Below are positions 10,829 through 22,297 of a stretch of DNA of 64,000 bases, piece after piece. Source of the DNA: Paralithodes platypus (lineage: Eukaryota; Arthropoda; Malacostraca; Decapoda; Lithodidae); assembly GCA_032716605.1 (NCBI GenBank), contig CM064552.1:7695565-7759564 (forward strand), read 5' to 3'. Within the stretch, counting starts at the first letter, position 1. Each line of letters begins with the position of its first letter. The translations under genes were made by a program, and so were the position numbers. The notes under the pieces are model-generated. The model saw only the letters and a list, made by a program, of their open reading frames with translations, was not told where the DNA came from and searched no databases.

Positions 10829-11305
10829 TTGTTGTTGTTCTTGTTGTTCCCTAAGCTGCCTGGCCGAACAGCCCCGAGTCCCTGAGGAAGGCCATGGCCA
10901 CGATCGGGCTTTCCCACAGAGCTCTCATTGAGTGTAGATTGTGTTGTTGGCATAAGTGGTTGTGTGAAATGCAGTCTTCTATGATGTGTTTAATGGTATG
11001 GGGTGCTGTGTTACATCCTGGGCAGACGTTGACGACGGAGTCATCCAGTCTCTTCTGATAGCTCAGGAGAGCTGGATGGTGTCCGCATCTCAGCCTGGCC
11101 AGGTGGACTCTGTCCTCGCGAGGAAGGGAGGATTTGGAAGGATGGATTTCGGGAGGTCGTGCTTGCAGCTGCGTGTTGTCTGTGAGTGACTGGATGGATC
11201 GGCGAGAGATGTGAGTATGGATGTGCTTCTGGAAGTTGGCTCGGGGTGGACAGGGAGGGAGAGAGGATAGTAATTGTGTGTGATACCGTGTGCTGGGTGT
11301 TGTCT
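10829..11305 (-). pseudogene. LINE1 3' fragment
   Basis: This is the reverse complement of the last ~470 bases of LINE1, covering HLARLRCGHHPALLSYQKRL and the Cys/His motif, then the GLFGQAA end and AAC tail. It is 5'-truncated. Sequence identity to 4260-4735 is high by eye. Confidence 0.85.
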
Positions 11306-11477
11306 GAATAGACTATTGGACAAAATAATAAAGCATGTTAAAATAAACAGCATTTGATGATAGGTCTTTAATATGGCAATGTTTGACTGTACACCTTCTA
11401 TTATTTAGGTCAGATTGGTACAGCCGTGGGCAGCAATTTCTGGATGATTGTTTGAGGCACAATTATGATATACTGTA

Positions 11478-11841
11478 GGCCTACTGACTAGGGGGGGGGG
11501 GATTTTTGGCCTATTTTTTCATTCATTTATGTTATTTTAAGTTTCCTCCCTAGACTTCCATCAAACTTAAACAAATAACCCCAGGATCCCCCTTCAATAT
11601 ATATTTATACTGAAAAAAATTTCGGCCAAAGGCCGGTTCCTCCTAAATTACAGGCTCGCTTTCGCTTGCCTGGAAAAAATTGACACCTAAATGACACAAA
11701 AACTCTTAATATTGACAAAGAAAAGGGGCGAAGGGTCTTAAAATTGCCAAACTGATGGGCCGAAGGTCTTAAAATCTGAAAACTAATGGGGCTAAACATG
11801 AGGAAGAAAGGGGACCAGAATAACAACCCATCCCCCCTTAA
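11478..11841. mobile_element. TTAA-type MITE, copy with GGGG/CCCC ends
   Basis: It begins with a G-run after CTAG and ends CATCCCCCC then TTAA at 11838-11841. The interior (CGGCCAAAGGCCGG, CTCGCTTTCGCTTGCC) matches 21840-22155 and the end fragment at about 53650-53740, so this is a family of at least three copies. It is non-coding. Confidence 0.6.
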
Positions 11842-11919
11842 CTTGCCATCAAATTGCTGGAATTCACTATTTAGCTCTCACCATCTTGTTTTTATCATTA
11901 GGTGTTCAAGCATTCATGA

Positions 11920-12100
11920 CGAGCCGTAACATAGTCAGTAAAGCGTCAGCTGCTGATCAAAGGGTCGGGAGGTCAAACCCGCTCTGTCAAAATGTTATTG
12001 TTAAATGTCAAGCCCAGGCAACTTGACCTAGTAATACGTGACAAATGCCTAATGTTCATGGCGTCTTCCTATGATTTAAATTGCTTCAAACTCCGTGTGT
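11920..12100 (+). mobile_element. tRNA-derived SINE (family shared with 42113-42312)
   Basis: CATAGTCAGTAAAGCGTCAG resembles an A box and GGTCAAACCC a B box. The following ~110 bases (AAGCCCAGGCAACTTGACCT and on) match the minus-strand copy at 42147-42312, which ends in a 34-base A-tail. Both are degenerate. Confidence 0.6.
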
Positions 12101-13538
12101 CCAAGCATTTTAGCTCGAACGTCCCTTGATTTTGGCCCTGTCACTCTTTCAACTCTGGGGGAGGCACTCGCTGCAGGCAGTTGTGCCTTTTGTCTCCCTC
12201 ATTCACATAGAAAAACAAAAAAAATACTGTACAACAAGACATAAGAGATTAGTCGATGGGCCAGATACTGTACCAAAATCACACAAATTGGTACCATCCA
12301 AGGAGGTCAAACTTTCAGCATGATTTCCAGTAAAAAGTTATTAAATTATTAAGAACCTAATGATCAAGGTTATTATACCAAAATAATCCTCTGGCTCCCA
12401 CAAGTCAATTGTAATCTGAATAAAATGGTATGATGGTAGGTTAAGATGAAAGGAAGAATGTGATCATGGTACTAAAGGTGTTAAAGGTTCTTTAGTACAC
12501 ACAGATTGGATAACTTTTTTACTATAAAAGGATTATAACACAAAATATAGGCAGTTATCCAATCTTTGTTTACTAAAGACTCTGATTGTTGTAAACTGCA
12601 GCTCTTGCTAGACATGTAAATACTGTACCTGTAGAATACCCAAATCTCGTGAACGACCGCAGCAGTGCAAGTACTGGTACTGAGCTGGATACACAGGCAT
12701 AGTTTGCCTTTTTCCAGAGGATCTACTGTAAGAAACTACTGTAAGAAACTGTAAATCTGTGACTAGTGTGAGACTTTAATGCAGAATAAGCCTTTTTGAA
12801 GTTTATTTTATTGAATTTGTAAGAGCACTACCGGTATTGATTTTTTTTACACAGCAACAATAAATAGTCACGATGCACATGAAGTTATATTTATATAATT
12901 TAGTATTATTTTGATATATTAATTATTGTCCGCCGATATGGAATATTTGGTGGAATTTATCTACGCTCAATCAAATTGTCTGTCTTCTGTCGTATTGCAC
13001 ACTGCTCCCGGCCAAATGAGTCCTCCGCTACTAGGGTGAGGTAATTGAACCTTCAACAGACTTATGCAATGTGAATGTTTTGTTGAATAAGCCTACTTTG
13101 GTCTCGCAGCTGGTCTATCGCCAACAACACTAGCGCAAAAAAACAAAAACAAAAAAACTCTCCATATCGGTAGACCTCGCTGTTTTTCATGATTTGTTAT
13201 TATATTTTATTTTGTATATGGTGAAATAATGAAGACCTAGCTGTTTTTAATTGTTATTGTTATTTGTTACATATATTTTATCTTTTCGATCATTATGTTT
13301 TCAGCAAAAATGTGGGAAAGTGAATCATATGATTGTAGGCTACAGTGTAAGTATCTAGTCACAAAGATGAGTTACCGGTAGTATTAGACCCCAGCTATCT
13401 TTTGCCATTTCCGAGTCCCTGTGGAAAAGCTTACGTATCCAGTAATTTATAATAAGAATAAAAAAAATTCCCATTACCAACTTTATTCGAATATGGTGCA
13501 ATATTATATTTAATTTTCAATTTTTTTGTTTTAATTTT

Positions 13539-13577
<39 letters not shown>

Positions 13578-13986
13578 TAAACTGTAGTAATGTTTTACAC
13601 AAGTTACTATAAGTATAACATTTTGAGATTTGTACTGTGTTCATAAGTACAGTATGACCTATAATTTTAACCCTTCTTATTCTATTGGTGGAAGATACAA
13701 ATGTTTATCAATCTGCATGATCTAATATTTGTTTTATTTGTAAATTTCTAATAGGTTATCATGTTCGGTATAGGTAGGCCTATCAATTTTATATGTTCAC
13801 AAAATCATGTAGAAGTCATATAATTATTTAATGCCTGTAAAGTTTTTTTTAATTAAAAAAACATTATGTAGCTCTATTAAGTTTTCCTATGTAGAAGTGT
13901 TTGAAGGAAAAAGAGAAATATAATGAATTGGTATATTTTTATTTGTATGTCTCCAAATGTAGCAACAATATATGTACAATTTTTGT
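12101..13986. other. Intergenic AT-rich DNA
   Basis: No gene is seen. Positions 12679-12752 match 41182-41252 in reverse complement (an unnamed repeat). A (TG)n microsatellite lies at about 13539-13574. Confidence 0.5.
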
Positions 13987-14204
13987 TTAACCTCTTCAGG
14001 ATTTGATGATCTGTTTCTTCGTTATATTTTTCCTATTGTAGAAATTGTTTATGTAGTTTAGGAAAGATCTGTGGGCATCAGAGGAGTAAAATCTATCCAA
14101 ATTAACCCCCTATGATGTCTAAAATTCCTTCCTAAAATTAATAAAATTGTCTATTGATGTCATAATAGAAGGAAGAATTGCATCTTTGAATACTGAAAGG
14201 GTTC
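13987..14204. mobile_element. TTAA-type MITE family F
   Basis: It starts TTAACCTCTTCAGG and ends CTGAAAGGGTT. Length (218 bp) and internal words (GGAAAGATCTGTGGGCATC) match 53737-53953 and the inner copy at 39257-39470. It is non-coding. Confidence 0.55.
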
Positions 14205-14575
14205 ATAAACGGTATTCATAATCTGTGTAAAAGGGTAAATTTGATAGTCATGCAAAAAGAGATAGTTTGTGGATGATCCTGAGTGTGGCGTATTGTGTTC
14301 AACCACCATCGTACAGAAGTTTAACAAAGTTTTTTATCGGAATAAAATAGAAAATGTCTTGATGGCGGTAGTTTCCTTTTGTATGTGGTGAAGGTGACGT
14401 GAAATGCAGATCTATTAGAAGACAAATATCAGGTATGCTATCATAGGGACGTCAATTTGGAGCTCGAAACTGTACGGTACAAATTGATGAAACAATGTTT
14501 TTGGTAGCCCAAAAAGAAATCTTAATACAGTTACTATTAATATTAAAATCAAAGATCTCTAATCAGGCGTATTAG

Positions 14576-14771
14576 TACAGGTCTCCCTCACTATCCGATG
14601 TCCCAATTTACGATATTATTATAGGTACAGTATTTAGGTGTTTGGGTTTTGGATGGTCCCAGAATGCATCCCCATTTACCCCATTAATTTTAGGGTTCGC
14701 TATATGATTTTTTATATTCAAGATCGGGTTTTCAGGAATGTAACCCAATCGTAAATCAAGGGAGACCTGTA
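14576..14771. mobile_element. Mariner-like MITE
   Basis: Inverted ends ACAGGTCTCCCTCACTATCC and, reverse-complemented, ACAGGTCTCCCTTGATTTACG are bounded by TA on both sides. About 196 bp, non-coding. TA target and end sequence suit Tc1/mariner-type non-autonomous elements. Confidence 0.65.
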
Positions 14772-15027
14772 TAGAAATTAGTAATTATATGGTTTATAAT
14801 GAAAGCATAACATTTTTGTGACACCCTATTTCTGTGTTCTGAAATGTCTTGCCTTTTTTGCCTCCCCCTTTGATGAGTTAAAAGACAATTTGTAACCAGA
14901 TGCAAATGGCCTTGACAAGTTTGCAAAATAATACGGTCAAGTTGTTGAAATTTCAGGGAACCTATATATACAGCTCACGCGTTTATTCAAGGGAAACCTA
15001 TTATGGTAGAGCATCTATAGTCCGTTT

Positions 15028-16826
15028 AGCGACTTGACTTCGCCTTATCATCTGATCAGTTTTTCAATGCCTCCTTCTCCCGGGCTGAGCTTGAGTCTAG
15101 CCTGGGAGCCTGTAAGGATACATGTGAAGGCCCTGACGGTGTCCATTACTTGATGCTGAAGCACTTATCTTCACCTGCGCTTGGCTTTCTCTTATCCATC
15201 TACAACCGTCTGTGGTCCACAGGCTTTTTTCCGGCTGAGTGGAGACATGCCATCCTTCTCCCATTCCTTAAGCCGGGTAAGTCGGGCCATGCACCAGCAG
15301 ATTACCGTCCCATTGCCCTGGTCAGTTGTGTAGGCAAATTATTAGAACGCATGGTTCACTCCCGCTTAATGTGGCTCCTGGAATCAAGAGGCATCCTGTC
15401 ACCTTTTCAATATGGCTTTCGCAAGGGCCGTAGTACTTTGGACCCATTATTGAGATTGGCGACTTCTATCCGCGACGCCTTTTCGGACACTAAGTCGGTT
15501 TTAGCTGTATTCTTCGATCTTGAAAAAGCGTATGATACTGCCTGGAAATACAACATCCTTCATACCCTTTTACGTTCTGGTGTGTCTGGCAACATGGCGG
15601 TATTCTTGAAGAACTTTCTCCGTGATCGTACTTTCCGAGTCAAGCTTCAGAATACATTCTCACGAACATACCCCCAACACGACGGTGTCCCACAGGGTTG
15701 TGTTCTTAGTACCATCCTTTTTATCCTATCTATTAATGGTATTATTTCTTCTCTCCCTCTTGGTGTCCGTGCTTCTTTGTATGTGGACGACTTCGCTATT
15801 TACGCTGTGGGTTTGGATATCGCTGCCCTACAAAATCTCATGCAGAAGGCCATTGATGCAGCTGCGCAGTGGGCTACGGCCCATGGTTTTCGGTTTTCGC
15901 CCTCGAAATCTTGTGCCGTCATCTTCACAAAACGCCATACAGTCCCGCATCCTGTTCTTACGTTGTATAACCGCCCTCTGCCTTACAGGTCCTCAGCTCC
16001 ATTCTTAGGTCTCATTTTCGATACTCGGTTGACATGGTACCCGCACATTACTTCGTTACTGACCTCCACCACCCGACGGCTTCAACTCTTACAAACCCTT
16101 AGCCACTTGTCGTGGGGTGCGGACCGGACGACTCTTCTGCGCCTCCATACAACGCTTATTCTCTCCAAGATCGATTATGGCTGCCAGGTATATGCCTCCG
16201 CTGCACGTACAAACCTTAAGCGCCTAGACTCCCTTCACCATCACGGTCTGCGCTTGTCGCTAGGGGATTTTCGCTCTACTCCGGTTATTAGCCTTTATGC
16301 TGAATCAGGTGTCCCACCGCTATCATCCAGGCGGGATAAACTGACCCTTCGATGTCATCTTCGCCTTCTGCAACACAGTTCGGCTGGTTTTCCTCCCACA
16401 GTTTCCGGCTTAGCCCCATCAGTGTCTGCTACTTCGTTCCCCGGTCGGGTCTCTGCTTTACTAGCCTCCTTCTCTTTTCCCATTCCATCGGTGCTACCCC
16501 TCCGACAGTCAGAGTTCCCCCCATGGCTACTCCCTCGCCCTACCGTTTGTACAGCTGCCCTCCCCCCCTCTAAGGCCTCTTCAACCCCACAGTTGCTTTA
16601 TGCTCAGTTTGCGGAACATATGCTGCGCCACTCTTCAGCCGTTCCAGTGTACACTGATGGTTCCAAGACCTCCGCCGGTACAGGGTTTGCGGTTGTGTTC
16701 CCGGACCGGACCTTCCAACGTCACATCCAATCATGTGTTAGTGTCTTTACGGCCGAGTTATTTGCTATTTTATTTGCCCTACGTACTATTTTTTTGTTCA
16801 CACCTGCATACCTTTGTAATTTTTAG
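15028..16826 (+). CDS. I-type LINE (LINE A) reverse transcriptase, 5'-truncated
   Basis: The frame runs in from the truncation point at 15028, in phase, through a linker (FNASFSRAELESSLGACKD) into the reverse transcriptase: ADYRPIALVSCVGKLLERMV, FRKGRSTLDPLL, DLEKAYDTAWK, GVPQGCVLS, then the catalytic YVDD at 15780-15791 (Val in place of the common Ala). An RNase H domain begins with YTDGSKTSAG and FTAELFAI. The frame breaks near 16,800 and RNase H continues in another frame. An RNase H domain and a TAA-repeat tail are typical of the I/Nimb group. The element sits between perfect 12-bp duplications, so this is one 5'-truncated insertion. Confidence 0.88.
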
Positions 16827-17469
16827 TGACTCCCTTAGTGCTCTTCAGAGTATTCAGTCTCTTCCCGCTGTTAACCCCTTAGTGCTGGATATTCAAGAAT
16901 GGTTGTTCCGCATCGCTACTAAATTGAAGTCCCTGTCTTTCTGTTGGGTCCCGAGTCATGTTGGAGTGCCTGGCAATGAGCGGGTTGATTTTTTCGCCCG
17001 CTCTGCTATTACCTCTCACCGACTCGTGCCACGACGTATTCCTGCATCTGATTACTTCCCGCGTGTTACTCAATTACTACGTCAGCGCTGGCAGGACGAA
17101 TGGACCTCCATGAGGGTGTCTGATGTCAAACTGCGTTCTGTCAATCCTTCCGTCCTACCTTGGAAGTCTTCCTCTCATCGCATTCGTCGATGGGAGACCG
17201 CTCTAGCCCGTCTTCGGCTCGGCCACACCAGGCTCACGCATGGTCATTTGATGTCCTGTGATGTCCCCACACTCTGTCCTTGCTGCCATATTCCAGTGTC
17301 TGTCCAGCATCTCCTGATCGACTGTCCGCGTTTCTCCAATGCCCGATGGCGGGCATTCCCCTTCATATCCTCCCTTAATCGCCCCCTTGTCTTAGCCGAT
17401 ATACTTTCTCCCTCCCACATCTTATGCGGTTTCTCCTCCATACCCGTCTCCTTCAGCTTGTTTAATTAG
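16797..17469 (+). pseudogene. LINE A RNase H remainder and C-terminal Cys/His motif, frameshifted
   Basis: After a single frameshift the RNase H resumes with FSDSLSALQS, CWVPSHVGVPGNERVD and a final acidic residue before FFARSA. The C-terminal CPCCHIPVSVQHLLIDCPRF is the zinc-binding motif that ends such ORFs. The stop is at about 17467-17469. About 140 bases of 3' UTR lead to a (TAA)n tail at 17597-17610. The RNase H acidic residues are all still legible, so the break appears recent. Confidence 0.85.
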
Positions 17470-17596
17470 TGTTTCCTAGTCTTCTTCTCCTCTACTCCGT
17501 ATTGCGCCCAGCCCCACAACACCTCCGATGTTTTTTTTTTCCACAAAGTTTCTTTTGGTGCCACATAGTCTTTTTAGGCTTGGTGCGAATCCCTAT

Positions 17597-17622
17597 TTTA
17601 ATAATAATAATATAGTCCGTTT
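17597..17622 (+). repeat. LINE A (TAA)n tail and 12-bp target duplication
   Basis: Short ATA/TAA repeats end at 17610. TATAGTCCGTTT at 17611-17622 exactly repeats 15016-15027. Confidence 0.9.
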
Positions 17623-17795
17623 CATTTCAACTGACGGTAAATTGCAAAGTTCCCATCAAGATTTCCAAGTTATTTTGAAGATTTTGCAGAGATGTATGGT
17701 GCTAATTACATAAACTTGGTCTTAATATGATGCAGAGACATAGTAGCTTCATATTTTTCCATTAAGTATCAAGAAATTATCTGCTAAGGGATTCA

Positions 17796-18244
17796 CTAAA
17801 ACTTTACAACGCTATAATTTTATCGGTCCTTGATTATGGTTGTCCTATCTATGGGACCGCGTCCCCTACTCTTCTCGCCACGCTTAACCCTGTCCATCAT
17901 TTGGGTGTTCGTATAAGTTCGGGGGCGTTCCGTTCCTCCCGCATATGTAACCTTCTCGCTGAGGCTGGCGCGTTGCCCCTTCATCTACACCGTCGACTGG
18001 TCATGATGCGTTATGCTACCCGTCTTATGTCTGACCCTATTCTTACCGACCTCTTTCATGAAACCTGTGACCCTGCTTTTTCCACCCATGCTACTTTCCC
18101 CGATATGTCCTACCAACTGTTTGAGTCGTATAATGTTCCATTACCCAAACCGCCACAGGCCCGGAATGATTTCACGCCGTGGTGCATTCGGCGCTCTACT
18201 GTGTGTCTCCTCCTTGCTGACGCGCCTCCGTTGTTACCCGACAC
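17796..18244 (+). pseudogene. LINE B, end of reverse transcriptase, 5'-truncated
   Basis: The frame encodes the C-terminal thumb-like region of a non-LTR reverse transcriptase (LDYGCPIYGTASPTLLATLN, VRISSGAFRSS), starting just downstream of where the catalytic motifs would be. It is preceded by TCTGCTAAGGGATTCA at 17780-17795, of which at least 14 bases recur at 19801-19814. A SINE interrupts it at about 18245. Family: I-type LINE related to, but distinct from, LINE A. Confidence 0.8.
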
Positions 18245-18725
18245 AGCCCGTAGCCTAGTAGGTAGAGCTCTCGTCTCACACACGAGGGGTCGGGGGTTCA
18301 ATCCCCGGCCGGGCGGAGACAAATTGGGCTTGTCTCCTTTCATGTGTTAGCCTCAGTTCACCTAGCTGTAAATAGGTACCTGGAATAAGTGGACGACGTT
18401 GTGACGTCCCATCTGGGGTTGGCAAAAATGGTACAAGGCGAGATGGGTATCATATGGTTCACCTAAGCTGATGGCTACCTAAGCCTTCGGGCGAGACGGT
18501 ACCGTCTATAGTGAGAATGGTACCATACAGATCCACCCTAAGCCTTCGTTTCCGATGTCGCCAATTGGCTAAATACAGACTACACACACATCCACAGCCA
18601 TTCCAACAGTACATAAAACACTTAACATGCATTTCACGCAATACATTCCCAGTTAAGGAGGCGCGATGATAATGAGCTTAGCTCGCATTGCGTGGATTCC
18701 CCTTGACGAACAAGTAACTGAGTAA
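18245..18725 (+). mobile_element. tRNA-derived SINE inside LINE B
   Basis: The head GTAGCCTAGTAGGTAGAGCT is an A-box region and GGGGTTCAATCCCC a B box, followed by a GGCCGGGC stem end, so it derives from a tRNA gene with RNA polymerase III promoter elements. About 400 bases of unrelated body follow. It separates two parts of LINE B that remain in the same frame. The target duplication is not clear. No complete cloverleaf is expected or seen. Confidence 0.75.
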
Positions 18726-19604
18726 CCCCCCTATGCTCAACACACAGTGGCCCTCGGCCACCAAATGGGACATACTCCAGCCGCGTTTATTTACACGGAT
18801 GGATCCAAAGATGACTCCTCTGTGGGATATGCTGTGGTATCGGAGTATGGCATTCGACGGCGTGCCCTTCATCAATGCTCATCCATCTTCACTGCTGAGC
18901 TTCAGGCCATACAGTGTGCCCTCGATATGGTATTTACCTTCCCCGATAATGTCCCTCACATAGTCATTTGTAGTGACTCTCTGAGTGCTCTTCAAGCCGT
19001 ACAAACATTTGCGCCCAAAGAAGCTCGCGTTTGCGACATCATCCTCACACTCCATGACTTACTGACGTTGGGCCGTAAAATTACCCTGTGTTGGGTACCG
19101 GCACATATCGGGATCCAGGGGAATGAGAGAGCTGATTCCTTAGCAAAGCGCGCATGTAGGGGCACTCCCTCCAATGTTATCCTGCGACCACCTGATCTAT
19201 TCCCTGTTCTCCGTGAGCGTGTTTGGGCGGACTGGCAGAGGGAATGGACAAACATTGATACTACCAACCACCTCCGCAGTATACTAGCCGGTGTAGACCC
19301 TTGGCCATCCTCCATTGATCCATGTCGGGCGAATCAGGTCATCCTGACGCGCCTACGTATTGGGCACACTCGTTACACGCATGGCCATTTAATGACAACG
19401 CCTCCGACTCCGCCCCCATTTTGTTTTCCTTGTCAAACGTCAGTCACCGTCCGTCATATCCTTTGTGAGTGCCCTCGGTATGATTCTGAGCGCCGGCTTT
19501 CCTTGCGCACCGCATCCCTCCGCGTCCTTGCTCCTTCACCATCTTTTGACTTTTCCCCCATACGACGTTTCTTGATTTCAATACACCTCTTTGACGAACT
19601 TTAA
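18726..19604 (+). pseudogene. LINE B RNase H and C-terminal Cys/His motif
   Basis: An open frame resumes after the SINE. RNase H motifs are FIYTDGSKDDSSVGY, FTAELQAIQCAL, CSDSLSALQAV and CWVPAHIGIQGNERADSLAK, giving the D-E-D-D residues. The C-terminus has CFPCQTSVTVRHILCECPRY. RNase H would remove the RNA strand during reverse transcription. The domain looks undamaged, but the element lacks the N-terminal two thirds and cannot be autonomous. Confidence 0.85.
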
Positions 19605-19814
19605 TTATCTTTGTTTTCATGCATTTTTAATGCTATATTTCAGCTATCACGTCTGTACTTTAGTTACCTGTATCTAATTTGCCTCCTGATGTACCAGTCT
19701 CACTATTGTCATTAGTAATATCTGTTCTGCAGATTAACCAGCCTTATGAGGGCTGCAGCCCAGTAGGCTGTTGAAAAATAGCTCATTCTCTCTCTCTCTC
19801 TGCTAAGGGATTCA
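19605..19814 (+). other. LINE B 3' UTR, (TC)n tail and target duplication
   Basis: The UTR (TTATGAGGGCTGCAGCCCAG) ends in a TC run at about 19786-19800, then TGCTAAGGGATTCA, repeating 17782-17795. The tail differs from the TAA tail of LINE A, so the two are different families. Confidence 0.8.
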
Positions 19815-19846
19815 ATTTATCGTCAGTTGAAAAGAAACAGAATATA

Positions 19847-20245
19847 GTCTCCCTGAGGTAGTATAATTGTCTATTCATTATGACCAGTATAGAAATCTTG
19901 ACCCCCTACCCAACTCAGAAAGGACTTGATCAATTGAGCTGCTATTCTACCATTTGGGAAGGATCAACCAGTAATAAGAAGTGTGGAAATGTACAGTCGG
20001 TTTTCTGCATCCCTCATTGAGTTACATTATGCTAAGAGTTCATAATTTTTTCACTCCTCATAATGCATTACCGGTATAGAGAAAATCAAGTGTTATAATG
20101 GTAGTCCAGCATTCGTACTACTCTCAGAAATAGGAACAGTAACTAGATGTTAGAGAAAAAAAGGCAATTTTCAAAGGAAGTTTGTAATATGTAGTATGTA
20201 TGAGTTTGGTTTGAAATATTTTACCTGTACAAGCAATGAAAATGC
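19847..20245. other. Intergenic; possible decayed MITE
   Basis: The stretch near 19860-19930 (CATTATGACCAGTATAGAAATC) resembles the left end of the MITE at 37972-38194, but no matching right end was found. Nothing else is recognised. Confidence 0.35.
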
Positions 20246-20885
20246 TTAACCCGTTCTTTACCGGCGACGTCTTTTCAATTATATTCTGGCTATATAGAGA
20301 CGATTTTATGCAGTTTAACCCTTGTCTAGCGGGGGGTTTTGGGCTTATTTGGGCATATTCAGGCCCTCCTGAATGATAAATCAAGTATCTGCATGAACAG
20401 AAATGTATTCAGCAAAAAACTAGGCGCTAAAAGTTTTAAAATGAGACCAGAACGAGCTACGTAGCACTCGTGGTTCTCATACAGTGATACCAGTAACATG
20501 GGAGTTTAGCGTATAGCGGCATATTTTTCCCAGCTATGCTCACTACTGGCTACACTGCCGGCCTCTCGAGAACACAGGGAACATGAGTTAATGGGCGGCG
20601 GTAAGCCCTGGGAGTCGGCTGTCTGGCCCGCTGCACTCCCGGCCATTTGCACTCGATTTTAACCCTTTAAAAGTCTTAATAATGCTCCTAACTTGCTGCA
20701 AATTGGAGGCGGACTTAAGTCCGCCGCCGCTCTTTAAGGGTTAAGAGGGAGCTATGGTGGTAAAATGAGAGAGGTTAGCTAGTTCGAAGCCTGTTAATTG
20801 CTGGAGGCCCTCTTTAAATGGAATATAATCGTCTAATTGTAGCCAGAAAAATGTTAATGGATGTCACCGGTACAGTAGGGGTTAA
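20246..20885. mobile_element. TTAA-type MITE family F, host of a nested element
   Basis: Outer ends are TTAACCCGTTCTTTACCGGC and, reverse-complemented, TTAACCCCTACTGTACCGG. ATTCTGGCTATATAGAGACG on the left and the complementary TAATCGTCTAATTGTAGCCAG on the right form the subterminal repeats. It is interrupted at 20315 by the element below. Confidence 0.65.
20315..20744 (+). mobile_element. 430-bp TTAA-type MITE family H, copy 1
   Basis: It starts TTAACCCTTGTCTAGCGGGG and ends AGAGCGGCGGCGG (reverse-complemented sense) then TTAA at 20741-20744. It is exactly as long as the inverted copy at 25713-26142 and very similar throughout. Non-coding. Confidence 0.75.
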
Positions 20886-20985
20886 ACCTACCATGCTTCA
20901 ATAACTACAACCAAATTTATTTTGCATTCTTGAGTTTTTGGCTTGATAATTATTTGCTTGAAGTATTTGCAACAACCCTTCCTAA
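20886..20985. other. Spacer
   Basis: Short unassigned DNA between two MITEs. Confidence 0.4.
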
Positions 20986-21196
20986 ACCGTTGTCACACAA
21001 GCGCATTTTCGAGCAATCTTTACAGGCAAATATGGTCTAGAAGCTTAAAAAATTACACTATCAGAATTCAGTCGCCTAACATAATCTACCTTCAGTCTAC
21101 TTGCCGATACCAATGCGAACAAGTCTCAAAATAATACGAGAAAAAACTTGCTCATGGAAAATTGACGGAAAAAGCGCTCATGTGACACGGCCTTTA
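20983..21196. mobile_element. MITE family I, copy 1
   Basis: Inverted ends CCGTTGTCACACAAGCGCAT and, reverse-complemented, AAAGGCCGTGTCACATGAGC enclose about 210 bp. Two adjacent relatives occur at 53980-54195 and 54215-54430. Confidence 0.6.
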
Positions 21197-21835
21197 TCCT
21201 CCCCTTCCTTGAAAGAACCACAACAAATTGTCTTGTGTTTTGGTTTTCCCTGAGTATCACACTAAATATTTCCTTTCTGGATTACACAGGTTATTGTTAC
21301 CCCATCTGTTAACTTTTCATATCCAAGTGTAATTAAGCTTGCACAACCTACTGAAAGAACTAAGGGATACTGTACTGTTCTACAATATCTATTAGTGCCA
21401 ACAATTTTATAAAGATTTTGAGGTTTTCAAGACATGCATATTCAATAACTTAAGATTTAAAGGCACTGCATTCTACTTTAAATTAGAGGACAATTGAAAA
21501 TTAATATTAAATTGCAATTCATACATAGTACCTGAAACACATTACTGTACAGTATAAACTCAAGTGTGTGTTAAATTAGGAATTGGAAGCCTTCTGAAAC
21601 AAAAATCTTGAAATTCCTTTAGGGTTCTGGGCTATGAAATTGTTGGATGGTAGGTTGACTTACTGTAGACAATTCATCAATAATACGTACAGATATTAAG
21701 GATAATCTTACTCTGAAGCATCAAACAACTTCTCTATAGCCATTACCCAAAAACAACCAACAGAAAAATATGATTGATGCTGTATTTGCTCTCCCTACCC
21801 TATACTCCCTCGGCTCGGGATGGTTCACTTTTTGG
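21197..21835. other. Intergenic AT-rich DNA
   Basis: No gene or repeat recognised apart from scattered TACAGTA words. Confidence 0.4.
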
Positions 21836-22155
21836 TAAACAAATTTCATATATTTATTATTTTTCTAGTTTCCTCCCTAGACCTCTATCAAACTTTAAAA
21901 AAACAACCCCAGGACAGATAGATTTGTAAATTTTTCGGTAGAAAAATATCCTGGCCAAAAGCCGGTTTCTCTTAAATTACAGGCTCGCTATCGCTTGCCA
22001 GGAAAAAATTGACAGCTAAATGACGCGAAAAGTCTTAATACTTGTATTGAAAAAAGAAAATGGGGTGAAAGATCTTAAAATTGCCAAACATCATAAAATC
22101 TAATGGGGCTAAACATGAGAAGAAGAGGGCCCAGAATACGACCCATCTCCCTTAA
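21836..22155. mobile_element. TTAA-type MITE, relative of 11478-11841
   Basis: It shares TTTCCTCCCTAGACCT, the CGGTAGAAAAAT block, CTCGCTATCGCTTGCCAGG and the CATCTCCC-TTAA end at 22152-22155. The left end is diffuse. Confidence 0.55.
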
Positions 22156-22297
22156 ACCTGAGACACGCAAGCAATGTTAGCGGTAAATATGCATCGGAAT
22201 CTGGTGTCTGCTACAAGTTATTGAATCATTTTGAGGGAGTTGTGCTGATTATTTTTAGTTACTTGAGAAACAGGCTTGTTCCTTGGCAATCGTAGTC

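Larger units (their letters stand above)
15016..19846. mobile_element. MITE split by two LINEs (nested complex)
   Basis: The left inverted end starts at 15018 and is repeated as a target duplication at 17611. The right end lies at about 19812-19844. GTTTCATTTCAACTGACGG at 17619-17637 is mirrored, with few changes, by the reverse complement of 19815-19837. TA flanks both outer ends. Without the two LINEs the MITE is about 216 bp, like two other MITEs here (29644-29860 and 37972-38194). Confidence 0.7.

Noticed and set aside
18245..18320. tRNA gene at the SINE head
   Set aside because: A and B boxes are present, but it continues directly into a SINE body and is inserted in a LINE.
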